Source of the DNA: Orychophragmus violaceus
Lineage: Eukaryota; Streptophyta; Magnoliopsida; Brassicales; Brassicaceae
NCBI GenBank assembly: GCA_030180135.1
Contig: CM058231.1
Location: 47,254,235 to 47,318,234, forward strand
Direction: 5' to 3'
DNA length: 64,000 bases
The position numbers and the translations under genes are program-made. The notes beneath the pieces are model-generated. The model saw nothing but the letters and a program-made list of their open reading frames with translations, was not told the origin of the DNA and ran no database searches. Of this stretch, positions 42,171 to 53,599 are shown piece by piece. How positions within the stretch are numbered: position 1 is the first letter of the stretch; each line of letters begins with the position of its first letter.

Positions 42171-43190
42171 TATATTTTTTGTTCTTGCATTCGTATTTTT
42201 ATCTTTGGTCCTCCTCTCACTCTTCTTTCATACTGAGATGGTGTGATTTAAGTTTAAGTGAGGACTAGTATCCAAATTCTTTTTTGTGATTTTATTTCCT
42301 ATTTTGCATTCTTGAGTTTCATACATCTACGGCGTAGAAAAATAAAATCAAAAAATCAAAAATTACAAAAAAAAAAAAAATTCACAAAAAGAAAAGCATG
42401 TAGTTTCATTTACATGATTTGAATCGAGTCTAAAAGCATATTGGCTTGCATTCACTTGCATTCACTTGCATTGCGAGTAATGATAAGTTTTCCTTGTGAA
42501 GTTTCTTCTTGAAAAGTTTGATTCATCAAGCTAGATTGTAGTTTTTTTACTGCATTGTGAGTGAGCTAGAAAGTAAGGACGAACCATGTTGGGATCGCTT
42601 AGCTCATTACTCTTGTCCTGGCTAGAACTTTTTGTGATTTGACTCTAGACCTATCTAATTGATCACATATTCTTAAAATTTGAATTATCATGTTTGTGCA
42701 ATAAAAAATGAATTCATAGGTAATATATACATACTTGGGATATCTTTATCCTTTTACACCACTCTTGTTAGTCCAAGTGGCATTTTCTCACTCTTAACCA
42801 ATCCTTCATTTAAGTATATATCTTTATTGAGTGTCTTAGGGCCTTTTTGAATCAACTAGGAAAAAAGTGTTGAGTTAGAAACGATAGGGAAAAACTTCCA
42901 TTTAGAGCTAGCTTAACTTCTTTGAGCTGAGCATTAGGCTAGGTTGAAGTTTGGGGGAAGTTGGAAGTGAGAATGAGTTTGGGAAAGAAGTAGAGGATTA
43001 TGAAAGTTTTAAGTTGTTGGCTAAAGTGAAATTATTGCTCTAAGTTTGAAAGAAGCAATCTCTAAGTATAAAATCTAAAAAAATTTAAAAAGAGCTCATG
43101 CATGAAAAAAAAAAGATATAAGAAAGATTCTTAGTAAAAAAGAAAAGAAGAGAGAGCTAAAGAAAAACAAACTGCATAAAAAGTAAGAAA
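42171..43190 (+). other. Athila-like 3' non-coding region
   Basis: About 1 kb without a gene. It contains A-runs (42360-42390) and purine-rich words such as GTTTGGGGGAAGTT (about 42950), as in the 3' internal region of Athila elements. The N-derived fragment interrupts it near 43240. Confidence 0.5.
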
Positions 43191-43240
43191 GTGATCGGCT
43201 TAAGCGGGTTGAGAAGGAAAATGGCCTTATCATCACTATG

Positions 43241-44175
43241 ATGAAGACAACAAGTCAGCATCAACGCAGGAGCATGGAGATGATATAAATCAACCAACCA
43301 ATACCTATGGAGAAAACCAACCCGACTTGCCCAAAGGAGAAAGAGGGAGTTCAAGAAAGCAAAGAGCAGACCATGTTGCAATTAGCTAGCAACATCCTTG
43401 TAAGTTTTAATATTTCAATGCCTAACTATATAATTTCAAATCCAGATATGATGCACTTGGTATTAGGAGTTGTTTAAGGCACATATCACACAAAGTAGAA
43501 CCATCAAATAGCTAAGATCTTTAAGAAAAAGGAGACATCAAGGATTAGCCCCCGGATCAGACATCAATTCGCCCCACCAAGATGAATGCTAAGAACACTG
43601 AGTTTCTTCCTCAGGTAAGTCATTCTTTCTCTATGTTTAATTCTAAAGATTCAAATGTTGAACTAATAAGATTATTAGACCTGACAGAAAGTGGTAGCTT
43701 CACAGCTACAACTCTTAACACGAGACTACAATTAGTAAAAAGATTAAATACAACTAGGACAAAAGGATTCACAAGTTTACATTTTTTGTAAAAAACACAT
43801 GATGCACTTGTTTCTTGTCCATAGAGTTGAGGTCATTGCAGGAATTAAGGAGATCAAAATGGGAAAAGTTCCATCCAGGAAGAACTTGTTACTAGACCAA
43901 TTGATTAATATACCAAAGATGAGCAGAACCGAGGTCACCCAAGGAGAGACATGTAGTTACCAGCTCAAGGAGGATAACCTCATACCAGGCCAGCGGAGAG
44001 AAGTACTACTTTCATACCTGCTCAAAGGAGAACCACCTGATGGACCATACATCACCAAACTACGGAATTACCAAGGTAAGAGTCTAAGCTCCCAAAACCG
44101 AACGAAGGTTAACTTGTTTTCTCATGGTGCAGAATATACAGTTTCGAGGTCGCAACCTTTTTAACATGGAGAGTA
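43241..44175 (+). pseudogene. N-family fragment with gag-like remnant
   Basis: It starts with about 85 bases resembling the N LTR start (TGATGAAGACAACAAG against TGATGAGGACATCAAG). A plus-strand remnant of the N gag-like region follows: FNISMPNYIISNPDMMHL near 43410-43460, LNTRLQLVKRLNTTRTKGFT near 43710 and MMHLFLVHRVEVIAG near 43800. It ends in GGAGAGTA directly before an LTR. This is a second, older and internally deleted member of the N family, oppositely oriented to the first. Confidence 0.65.
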
Positions 44176-45345
44176 TGATGAGGACATCAAGTCATAATCA
44201 ACCCAAGAACATGTAGAGGACATAAATCAACCAACCAAGACCCATGGAGAAAACAAACCCGAGCACACCAAAGACATAGGTTCATATATTGGAGCATATC
44301 TTCTCAACCAGGAGGATTTAAACCACAAGGCAACCTGTTCCAGAATTTTAGCTCATCAAGGAGTCACGGAGAATTGGAATTGATTCAAAAGCTTTACAAA
44401 TGAAAAAACTTATTCAAGTTACAAATGGGCAGACTTCAAAGGAACCCAATGGATACCAATAGACAGTTATTCAAGAATTCAGATCAAACCAGGATGAACC
44501 AAGTTGTAAACCAACTTGTTATGGAGACTCAACCCATCTTAGGTACATGTAGAATTTGATTCACTCCAAAATTCATTATAGTTTACATGTTATTTCAACT
44601 TCTAATCAGGATGTCGACTTGCCTTATTTGGAAGCCCACTACTCAATATACTTCAAACCCATATTTGGCGAAAGGAGTGACATATAAGCATTCAGGAGAC
44701 ACATATAACCATCAAGGAGAGTCATCTATAATCCTTCCATACACCAGCAACCAGAGGATCAAGCAAATCTCATTGTTCTTAAACTTACCATATATTAATG
44801 TTTTCACATTGGGAGCCTTAAGTGACCAACAGCTCTTTTTCGAAGCTGCTGCATTTTTATGATCAAATCCATTAATCTGGACGTCCTTTGTCACCATGGA
44901 TTCAAGACAAATCTATCAAGACTCAAGAGTCATCACAACTTACCAATTTTTCGGTTTATTTGGCCATTAAGTTTTTAACGGCTAGTTTTATTTAATTCCT
45001 CTGATTTCTTTCTTCATTATAGATTATTATCAGTGTACTAGAGTTCATATATAAGCTCCATCTCGTCCCCCTTTTTAAATCACCTTTCAATCTTTTCAGA
45101 ATTAGTCTAAGTATTTTCTTCTTTTCAAAGTGTTTGTTCTTTGCGAGAGAGTTGTTTTTTCTTAGAGTTTAGTGAGTGATTCACCATACTCTTAAGATTT
45201 TCGGTTCATAATATTTTTGAGTGATTCAGATAGTTTCTTCTTAGATTGAGAGAGTCAATCAACCCCACTGAGCAAGAGAGTTGCTCAAATACCACCTTTC
45301 ATCTTCTGCGCATCAAACTTGTTTATCAATTTGATCACCATTTGT
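44176..45345 (+). repeat. N-family LTR, diverged
   Basis: It begins TGATGAGGACATCAAGTC at the purine tract and keeps N LTR features: TATA-like ATATATAAG near 45045, and GAGAGTCAATCAACCC near 45250. The expected end (GGCTGTATCA) is not found, so the right border is approximate. Confidence 0.6.
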
Positions 45346-45838
45346 GAATAAGGTTGTGGAGTGATTTCCAATCTTATATCACCTTATGAAGGGTAGTTAG
45401 GACGGGACTTATGTGGGTTTAGACATAAGCGTGAAGATCATATTAGAGCATTGGGTAGATGTAAGTTATCTCTGTATGCATTAATTGTTCCCTAATCTTC
45501 ACATTTTGCGATAGTTCATTCAATTTTTAGAAAACCATTATTTTAAAAGCCACTATAATTGAGAAAAAAAACTATCCCAAAACCTTTTCCCGAGTTTTTT
45601 TAATGCATGGCCATGATCCACATGAAACAACTAATGAATTTTAAAAGGCTAGATGATAAAAATGATTGTGTAGGTTGAGGTATGAGGCATAAGTTTTTTC
45701 ATGTGGGGATGAGTATGGCTACCTTTTTTGAAGTAAGGGTCTCTTGATTGCATCTTAGAAATGTCAGATTAGTCTTTGAAGCTTATGTATCTTGATGAAC
45801 TTTTGATTGATCTCCCACCTTCAAACTTTTATCTCTTT
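45346..45838. other. No recognised feature
   Basis: About 490 bases of AT-rich sequence with no gene, terminal repeat or tandem repeat seen. Confidence 0.5.
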
Positions 45839-46035
45839 GATACAGCCTCAGAATCACACTGATGCTAAACCACTTGATGATCAGATGATTCCTAAGACAA
45901 GTTTGCGGAAGATGGATTGAAGGTAGAGGTGGTGGTGGAACTTGTGATTGACTCTCTCAACCAGTGGGTTTGATTGACTCTCTCAACCTAAGAACAAGCT
46001 ATTTGAATCACTTAAATAGATTGATCTCAAAGAGA
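45839..46035 (-). repeat. N-family LTR fragment
   Basis: It starts TGATACAGCCTCAGAATC like the N LTR and matches it for about 195 bases (to AATAGATTGATCTC), then diverges. This is a truncated copy in minus orientation. Confidence 0.8.
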
Positions 46036-46305
46036 TTACATAAGTATTTATAGGAAATATGTATGGTAAAAACTAGAAATAAGTTGTCTTGCAACTACAC
46101 AATACATTTCCTAGGATAAGACTTGATTCAACGTTTGGCCTCCTTATGACTCTTTGACTCCAAATTCGTCACTCCTTTTGGCTAGCAAATAAGACACATA
46201 TTTTGGGCTCTCCTTGGGCTTGTGATAGATTTAAAATGGGTTGGACTTGATAGCTAACATCAAAGATAGATTTTTGAATGCTCATTTGGTCTAGAACTTC
46301 ATAAA
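46036..46305. other. No recognised feature
   Basis: About 270 bases between an N LTR fragment and the putative Helitron start. No gene is seen. Confidence 0.5.
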
Positions 46306-46751
46306 TCATATATATAATTGGAGACTTTTTACTCTCCTCTCAGCCCTCCACCTCAGCTTCCCAATAAATCTACGTGGCAATCTATGTGGCAATGATTTAA
46401 TCCCAAAGAAGTTGCCCCGCCCGATGGGCCAAAATACACCAAAACTTGCCAATATTTCTTATCCTCCAAATGCACGTTATGTCACCTACAACCTTTCTAA
46501 TTACCCACATTACTTAGGCCCATACCAGGCCCACGTTATATCTCATCTTCCCCAGCCGATTGCAGCCGTGACCCCACTCTGCGTTACGTAAATCGGATGT
46601 CGAAACCCTAAAGACCTTTTGTGATATGGAATATCATGTGAGATGCGTTTTCCCTGCATTTACTCACATTCTTCATTATCTCCTATTATTGCCTTCAATT
46701 TCCAAACGTACCAGCCCCACCAACTGTTTCTTCATTTACGATAGCGTTAGC

Positions 46752-46759
46752 TATAAATA
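46752..46759 (+). promoter_or_regulatory. TATA box, possibly captured promoter
   Basis: TATAAATA in the context TTAGC-TATAAATAC, about 75 bases before an ATG at 46834. The segment looks like the promoter and 5' end of a host gene carried in the Helitron. Confidence 0.5.
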
Positions 46760-46833
46760 CTTTCCACGAGCGCACATGTATTTATCTTAAATCCTTCGAC
46801 CTCCCTCTCTGTCGATCTAACTCTTCCAAGAAA

Positions 46834-47250
46834 ATGTCTAAATTAGATGTCGTCGGAATACCCGTCTCTGCGGCTTATGCAACCACTGGTGTTGACTTCA
46901 GCAATAAAAAAATGAGGGTATTTTGGTCAAATCAGAGAGGAGAATCTTGGAGGCTTTCAACCGATTTCTGATATGCGAAAACAATGATGTCTTTTATCCT
47001 GTCCAACTTTTTTTTTTTTGATATGTCGTTCTGCCTCCAAACGATTTGACTCGCTCAGATCCTCACTACGAATCTGACTCGGATATCGTCTTCAACCACT
47101 ATCTTCTGTCAATCCCTCTTCATATCTGTAAACTGATTCCTCACGATCTTCTCTAGATCGTCTACCTCAGCCGATATCCTTACCCGGTCCTGAAAACTCC
47201 GGTTCAGTTTCTCGCAGACTTTGATCGGTTCCGGAACTGCAGGTATAGCC
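46834..47250 (+). pseudogene. Unidentified captured gene 5' fragment
   Basis: From ATG 46834 the frame reads MSKLDVVGIPVSAAYATTG, with a shift afterwards. Further coding-like stretches are ILEAFNRFLICENNDVFYP (about 46945), SDPHYESDSDIVFNHYLL (about 47060) and, after a stop, VYLSRYPYPVLKTPVQFLAD (about 47160). The protein was not recognised. The regular composition between stops suggests one or two gene pieces rather than random DNA. Confidence 0.4.
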
Positions 47251-47335
47251 ATAAATCTACTCTAATCCATGTTTCATTAGCCTTCGTCCATCGTTTCCTT
47301 ACTTCTTCCTAGCGAACCTTTGAATTGTTGCTTAG

Positions 47336-47765
47336 ATTTTAAGAGTATGATTGGGCCAATCTCGGAACAGGAAGGAGCACAATTGCGATCGGCGTTGCTA
47401 AAGTCTTGGGTAGCCATCAGCGAGTTATAGCCACAGATCTATGTACAGTGGCGATCGTCCCTCCCCGGAAATAATGTTGACACGACCTTCAGGTCAGTAT
47501 ATTTTCATGTAAAATCTAATCATGGTTTTGACCCGCTTAAGAGATTCTGAAACATTCTTCAGCTTTGGTTACTTGTCACAAAATATTGCTATATACATGG
47601 AATGATTGAGGTAAGAGAAGGATCTTGGTTTGACTAAGTTGGCAGACACGAACCGAAACTTTCATTTGACGGTCGTCTCGAGGGACTGATAGTCATCTCC
47701 ATCTTTGTCACGGGGATTCTCGGATGCTTAAATGCGGTGGCTTCTTCCCTTTCGAGGTCACTCTC
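47336..47765 (+). pseudogene. HemK/PrmC-type glutamine methyltransferase fragment
   Basis: Plus-strand pieces read EYDWANLGTGRSTIAIGVAK and VLGSHQRVIATDL (47344-47445), the SAM-binding motif I/II region (DLGTGSGAIAIGIAK in the family). They are followed by GMIEVREGSWFD and GRHEPKLSFDG (about 47598-47680) and, after frame changes, HLCHGDSRMLKCGGFFPFE (about 47705-47760). This order matches the plant HemK-like N5-glutamine methyltransferase, which modifies release factors. The NPPY catalytic segment is not seen, and stops are present, so this is a non-functional captured copy. Confidence 0.65.
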
Positions 47766-47908
47766 TTTCCCCAAATCATTCACTATAAGTAGATAAAATA
47801 CTTTTGCATTTGGACAAGTATAAAAGATTTGCTACCAAAAGCTTATGATCGAGTGTTGTGTAGCTAAGAAGATCATTCTTCTGATTTCAAGTTCGGCTTG
47901 TGGAAATT

Positions 47909-48108
47909 ATGGCCAACTACTATGACTTTGGCGACATACTCACAACAGAAGAGGTTCGCTTCTTCTCCATTAGATTCCTTGAGAGGCTCTTCTTGTCTTC
48001 TCATTTGTCAAAATTGAAAGCTGATCACATCAAATCTTTTTTTTCTGTTGTTTTTTATATGCAGTTTGCCGATGTGCTATTCCAAATTTCAGCGAATGGA
48101 AGCCCAAG
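47909..48108 (+). pseudogene. GINS subunit PSF3-like 5' exons
   Basis: Exon-like 47909-47953 encodes MANYYDFGDILTTEE and ends at a GT. A second exon-like stretch, 48065-48108, follows a T-rich tract with TGCAG and reads FADVLFQISANGSP, ending at AG-GTAGG. Together they resemble the N-terminus of plant PSF3 (M-A-x-Y-Y-D-x-x-D-I-L-x-E-E, then F-Q-x-S-A-N-G), a subunit of the GINS replication complex. Only the first 30 or so residues are present. The call rests on a short remembered motif. Confidence 0.5.
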
Positions 48109-48240
48109 GTAGGAATGAGCTCTGTTTTATTTTATTTTCTTGCCTCTATTAAGGATGTCAAATCCATGAAATAAGTGAAGGAATGTTTCATATTTCCTGT
48201 ATTTCTCTTTTGGTTTCAAGCCCTGGTATGTTCATTAGAC

Positions 48241-49003
48241 CAGAAGATTGATGAAACAGAGGAAAAATTCGAAGAGACAAGAAAAATAAGTGAGGCTCAA
48301 GCATGCTCCATAGGCTGAAAGTACAATTGTCAATTTGAAAAAAAACTGTGCACGAGTACTCACTATGCATCTCTGATTTTCTTAATGATTTCACCAAAAA
48401 TCCCATTGGCACACAATATTAACCATACTTTTTTCACATGTTCATTTGCAGACTTCAAGAAAAAATATTGGATGTGGAATCTGAAAACCAAATATTGAGG
48501 CAGAAATCCCTCTTACTTTGATGGCTCCAAAATCATTATAATTAAAATAGTGCTCTCCTACTTGCAGAACTCACAAGTTTGTCACTTTCCTAGCAAAGAA
48601 ATTCTTATCAATGTGAGTCGTGTCTTGATTTTTTATCCCTTTTTTATGTTCCATCTCTTTGTATGTCCTCTGACGACATTTGTGCAGGGAACTGAGATGG
48701 ATAAAGAAGCAAAGGGAAAGACAAAGTCAGACACCAGCAAGGGGCCAAGAACAAGAATCTGATGCAAAGACTCGGAGATTGCAATTTGCAAAAAGAACGT
48801 CAACATGTATGATGTTTAGTTTAGTTACTCCCTTCTGTGTTTCTTATATGTCGGATGTGCCTTCTTTGACCGAAGAGAGGTAAGTGTTCTTGCAATAGGA
48901 GAACGTTGGTTCTCTTATCAACTGCGTAACAAAGACTATTGGATTCAACCAGGGGAAGCTTGTAGCGGCATTTACGATATACAAATGCCTTCTTCATTTG
49001 AAA
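48241..49003 (+). pseudogene. Myosin XI tail fragments
   Basis: Coiled-coil pieces QKIDETEEKFEETRKISEAQ (48241-48315) and, after an AG acceptor at 48451, LQEKILDVESENQILRQK (48453-48507) match the end of the myosin XI coiled coil. The piece 48899-49003 reads ENVGSLINCVTKTIGFNQG and VAAFTIYKCLLHLK, the start of the globular cargo-binding (DIL) tail. A third piece at 48686-48805 (RELR, later RRLQFAKR) resembles the IQ/coil border, which should lie upstream, so the order is partly scrambled. Stops exclude function. Myosin XI is the plant organelle-transport motor. Confidence 0.7.
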
Positions 49004-49526
49004 CTAACGAATCTTTTTATCTTTCCATTAACGTTTTGTTACTTCTTTTTATTGACCTACAGAATATCACAGAAAGTTAACAAGTCCGTGATATCGAGTC
49101 CCGTACATGTCAATGAGGGAGCAGGCTCAACCACGAAGAGACCTTCATAACCTTCTTTTGAGTTGTAAACACACATAATTGATTTCATGTAACGCATAAA
49201 CCTTGGAATTTGTGGTCACCTCACGTTTCCACATTGTTGTTGTTGTATGTTGAATATTGGAGGAACTACTACAGAGAAAGATTCATAAGTATAAAAAAAT
49301 GAAATAAAATCTGAAGATGTACCAAACCTATTTTTAGCTGTTTGGTTTTCTGCAATTAATTCAATAGCCTGCTGCAAACTTCTCCTACACTACCAAGCTA
49401 TTGATGCCACTTATATTGAGCTTTTTACCACTGTCTCTGCTTTTTACGATGACTTATATTCTCCTTTTTGCTAATCCTCAGATTTCAATTAAAAACACAG
49501 CTTAGTTGATTCAGACGGCACTGTAA

Positions 49527-49724
49527 GGACATCTCCAATATATAACAATTTTTACTCTAAAGTGGAATCACTTCAAAATAGAGTTGAGTTTTACTCCAAC
49601 TCTACTCCATTTTGGAGTAAAAATGAAGCTACGACTTAAAAATATTATAATCCCGTTATTTTGGAGTTGAAAAAGTTCCATTGGAGAAGATTTACTCAAA
49701 AAATGAGTTCCATTGGAGATGGTC
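49527..49724. mobile_element. Tourist-like MITE
   Basis: 198 bp with terminal inverted repeats GGACATCTCCAAT and ATTGGAGATGGTC (12 of 13 pairing), flanked by TAA at 49524-49526 and 49725-49727. A TAA duplication and GG..CC ends fit the PIF/Harbinger (Tourist) class. It is inserted in the Helitron. Confidence 0.75.
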
Positions 49725-50275
49725 TAACCAATCTGAAAGTAGTTTTTGGACATAAAACTGCTTCTCTTACAACTTTTTGTTAGGCTACAATTTTCTTACC
49801 ATACAAGTTTTGGTCGCTTAACAGCCTAACGCCGAGCCTAAAACAACAGCAAAAATATCGGAGATTCGTACTCATATTTAAACAAATAATTTTGAAATTT
49901 TGAAACATTCATTTTCTCAACACTACTTCTAACTCACTCCTTCCTTATCTCCTAAAATGGTTTCAGGTTCTTGATCACAAATAGAAGTATTAACTTTTCT
50001 TGGTTTGAAAGTTAGTGTGTCCACCATTGCTTTCTCTTTGGCTTCCTTCATCGTATCTCAATCACACCTATATATGTACCCAGAAACATGTTTACTTTAA
50101 GTCTAAATATAACAACACCATTAGTGAGAAACGTCAAACATATCAAAGGAAAACTCTTACTTTCTGCAATCATCAGACGACGTCAAGTTTTTGATAACCT
50201 TTTAGGGAAAAAATGAAAAGGAATTGACAAACAATTTCCAAAAACATTAAATACAACAAACGGGGAGCAACATGA

Positions 50276-50308
50276 CCCCCGCGCGTGCGCGGGGGATAAG
50301 AAAACTAG
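50276..50308 (+). other. Helitron 3' terminal hairpin and CTAG
   Basis: The stem CCCCCGCGC / GCGCGGGGG closes a two-base loop (50276-50295). AAAACTAG follows, ending at 50308. This is the replication-termination signal of Helitrons. Confidence 0.8.
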
Positions 50309-50309
50309 T

Positions 50310-51158
50310 TAGTCTAATGAGTCAATTTTTGAGTTGTTGAAAATATCACGTTTCCTTTGACCCAACTAGATTGTGCCATAATTTTCTTGTGCTCTTCAGA
50401 ATCATATCATCCCTATCCACTTGGAATGATTTGTCCTCAAATCAAGCTTAATGAGATAAATGATCAAAATATAGATGGCAAAACAACCAAAACTTCTTTG
50501 ATCCTTTTTCTTTCTTTTTACAAGGTGGATTTGTCGAGTTGAAAAAATGGATTTGTCGATTTTGTGCTCTCAGAATCAGATCTTTTTTCGATTTTGAGTT
50601 TTGATTTTTTTTCATTTTGTTATTGGATACAAATTTAAGTAATAAAATGTCAGAGTGGAAGATAAAAAGCTAGAAAAAGGTAGATAGTATAAGAAAAGAA
50701 GATGAAAAGGTAGAAGATGTGATGAATGAATATGAAAAAGTAAGAAAATGAAAAGTAAGATAGAAAACCAAACTTAGAGACTTCTTGTATTACCAAATGA
50801 TGTGAGAATCGGGAAATCGGCATATTAGTACCTGAACTATCATCAAATGTGACATTTAATACCAAATTATACAACCGTGCATTAACTCAAATTCCTACTT
50901 TGACTTAAACGCCGTCTATAAAACTGTTAATAGTGATGAGTCAGATGCTTAGTCATCAATCTGGAACAAAACAATGTGGGTTTAAAAAAATTTACAGAAT
51001 ATTATTTTAAATAAACGAGTCGTTTTAAAAAATCCAAAGTTTTTCATTTTCAATGGCATCAATGCCGCGTCACCGGTCTATGACCACCACCCACCACTAA
51101 CCATCCCCGGATCTACCAATCAAAACCACTATCTATGACTTACATCGTTAGATTATAG
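50310..51158. other. No recognised gene
   Basis: AT-rich unique-looking sequence, including polypurine stretches at 50650-50760. No convincing coding exon or repeat boundary is seen. Confidence 0.45.
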
Positions 51159-51174
51159 CAAACATGATTTTGGC

Positions 51175-51414
51175 GATGCTGAAATCATGGTGTTCATGTT
51201 CCCGTCACAAGGCAAGGCTTGTTCTGTTATGTCCGCCGTTCTTCTTCTCATTTTCGTTTTATTACTCTTCCCCTCTCATTCACTGATCACATCCGCTCTG
51301 ATCCGGCATTCACACATTTTGTTCCCAAATTATCTACTCAACTTAGATCTGATGATAGAATCAACGACTACAACGATGTAATCGAGAATGACAAAACATT
51401 TTACCGAATGAGGA
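51175..51414 (+). pseudogene. Gene fragment with hydrophobic anchor, unidentified
   Basis: The plus strand reads CSVMSAVLLLIFVLLLFPSH, a membrane-spanning segment. In another frame it then reads SDPAFTHFVPKLSTQL and RINDYNDVIENDKTFYRM, which has a normal soluble-protein composition. A type II membrane protein or signal-anchored protein fragment is likely, with one frame change near 51290. It is cut at 51414 by an N-family solo LTR. The family was not recognised. Confidence 0.45.
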
Positions 51415-52373
51415 TGATGAGGTCATAAAATCAGCATCAGCCATGGAGGAAGGAATCAAAACATATGGAGAAAAGAGCATGAAGTTGAGGACAGCTAAGG
51501 AGACATTTGAGCTTTGCATAGCTCAAATGGAGATCAAGAACGGCAATACTAGCTCCATCATCACTTGGAGTTCACATTCAACTCATCCAGAGAACATCAC
51601 AAAGAATAATCATTCCAAAAGCTTACCACATGAAGAATATATTGAGGATTCAATACGGCAGACCTCAAATGGAGCCAATGAAGACCGATAGTTACAAATT
51701 GAAGCACTCAGACCAAACCAGGAGGAACCAATCAACAAATCTATTTTTTATGGATTCTCAACTCAAAATAAGACCACGGAGAATTGGAATAACACCAAAA
51801 GAAGTTACGGTTTAAAAGATATTCAATGTCAAGTCAAAGGAGGCTAGACTTACCTATTTGGAAGATCATGAGCTCATACATTGCCAAACTCGAACTTGGC
51901 AACCAAGAGACTTTGTGTTACTTTTAGAAGCACTCTACAACACCTTTAGAAGAACCATACCACACAGGATCAAGCAAATCCTATTGGAACATAAGCCAAC
52001 TCAACCGGAGCCATTTATGGAAACTCCTATAAAGTATCATTGTGTTCTTCACTTGTAAACACCTTTCAATCAAATAATAAATAGAGTTTTCGTTTTCAGA
52101 GAGTTATCTTTGAGAGTTTGTTCATTAAAATCCATTTGAGTGATTCATTTGGTTCTACTGAGTTTTTCAGAACGGTTTGTTTGTGTGATTCAAGCAATCT
52201 ACTTCTGCCAAGGATTGACAGAGTCAATCAACCCACTTAACAAGAGAGTTGTACGTTCATCTACACATCCATCTCGCACATCCATTCAAATCTGAACAAG
52301 TGAGAGAGCTTCAAAGCTAGCACCTGTTCTTCCATCTCCCACCATCCTAGTCTCTGATTCTGAGGCTGTATCA
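51415..52373 (+). repeat. N-family solo LTR
   Basis: 959 bp, starting TGATGAGGTCATAAAATC and ending CTGAGGCTGTATCA, the full termini of the N LTR in plus orientation. No primer site follows it and no purine tract precedes it, so it is a solo LTR. The flanks GAGGA and GAGAA differ by one base and may be a decayed target duplication. Confidence 0.8.
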
Positions 52374-52691
52374 GAGAAGGAAGAGAAACATGACGCTGAG
52401 CAAGAGCAAGAAGTGGATCCTGATCAGAATAAACTTTGTCTTATGGGTTTTAATTGGATCATGTTAATAGATAATCATAAAAGCTTTTGAGCAAGAGAAT
52501 TTTCAGAAAGCTTTCGAGCAAGAGAATTTCCCAAGATTATTCTTGTGTGGATATGAAGCCAATCAAACCAAAAAACTTCTCTAAGATGGATATGTAGAAA
52601 AGAAGGTGAAGAGATTAGAAATGATTAAACGTATACCAAAATTAGAACTGTTCTTTGATACCAAATATGCAATCCCAATCAATGATATCAA
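52374..52691. other. Unassigned sequence between N-family LTRs
   Basis: About 320 bases. It starts with a short coding-like stretch on the plus strand (GAGAAGGAAGAG onward) that may belong to the interrupted gene fragment. No clear feature is seen in the rest. Confidence 0.35.
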
Positions 52692-53190
52692 GCTCTGATA
52701 CCAATTGGTATGATCCTCCTATTGTTCATCACTTTAAGTTTGCAAATGGATAATCATTGACTTGATATGGCTTGTGTACATCCAACAATGGATAACTGTC
52801 AATGGATGATTGATGCAGGCACGGATAGGGGCGGAGATTGATCAGCTGGTTGTGTAGCTCTCTTTGATGAATCCGATGAATGGAAGGCGTGATGACCAAC
52901 TCTCTTGTCCAGTGGGTTGATTGACTCTCTCAATCCTTGGCAGAATCAGTCTAAGAAACTAAGTCTGAAACTCAGAAGAAACAATGAATCACTCAATTGA
53001 ATATAATGAACACAAAACTCAAAGAAAACTCTTTGAAACGAAAAACTATGTTTATTCTTGAATGATTTGTGTTCTTGGGGTGATCTGCGGATTGGAGTGG
53101 TGTGCTTGACTGGTCATTAAAGTGTGGTGATGATATTCCTTCTTTGGTGAGGTTTTGTAGTAGTGGTACTTCTCATCCACTGCCTCATCA
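52692..53190 (-). repeat. N-related LTR with primer site
   Basis: The minus strand carries TGGTATCAGAGCT (rc of 52692-52703) just inside an LTR that runs 52711-53190 on the plus strand (TGATCCTCC to CCTCATCA). It shares with N the words GGTTGATTGACTCTCTCAA and the CTCATCA end but is much shorter and diverged. It is a related subfamily in minus orientation. Confidence 0.65.
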
Positions 53191-53194
53191 TAAT

Positions 53195-53350
53195 CAGAAG
53201 CTAAGAAGGCCACTTATGCAAAGAAAGATCAGAAAAGTGCAGAACCGCAAAGCTTACAAGAGCAATATCAGAGGATAAAGGAGATGTTGCAACTAAAGGA
53301 GAAGAAAACAGAGCTGAAGCAGAGTCATAAGTCTTCTTCTATGAATGATG
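53195..53350 (+). pseudogene. N-family gag fragment
   Basis: It matches the reverse complement of about 38520-38640 over some 100 bases (for example AAGAAAACAGAGCTGAAGCA). It is a detached piece of the N interior, plus orientation. Confidence 0.65.
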
Positions 53351-53599
53351 TGAGATGGAGGCGTGATGAGTGATGGAATGAGGCGAGAGGATTGTAGCCG
53401 CGAGAGAGAGATGGATGTGTGGGACAAAGCTGCTAGCCGAAAGCACTCTCAGCTTGGTCAGTGGGTGGTCGAGGGTGGTTTAAGAGCTACTGAACCTTAG
53501 GAACACTTCAGACAATCGAGACACCAAGCAAAAGCCAGGAGATCCACTCTACTAAGGGGAAGCCGCGCAAAGAGAGAGAGAGATCTAGAAACCTGTTGG
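53351..53599. other. No recognised feature
   Basis: About 250 bases of purine-rich unique sequence. Nothing assignable. Confidence 0.4.

Larger units (their letters stand above)
46306..50308 (+). mobile_element. Putative non-autonomous Helitron with captured gene fragments
   Basis: The 3' end is characteristic: a perfect 9-bp GC hairpin (50276-50295), then thirteen bases ending in CTAG (50305-50308), followed by T. The proposed 5' end is TC at 46306 (TCATATATATAATTGG) preceded by A, which fits Helitron insertion between A and T without target duplication. The 5' end is only a best guess because Helitron 5' ends carry little signal. No Rep/helicase gene is present. Inside are fragments resembling at least four host genes, all on the plus strand with intron-like gaps, plus a Tourist-like MITE. 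Confidence 0.6.

Noticed and set aside
46834..49150. A working host gene with retained introns
   Set aside because: The pieces match unrelated proteins, contain stops and frame shifts, and lie between Helitron-type ends.
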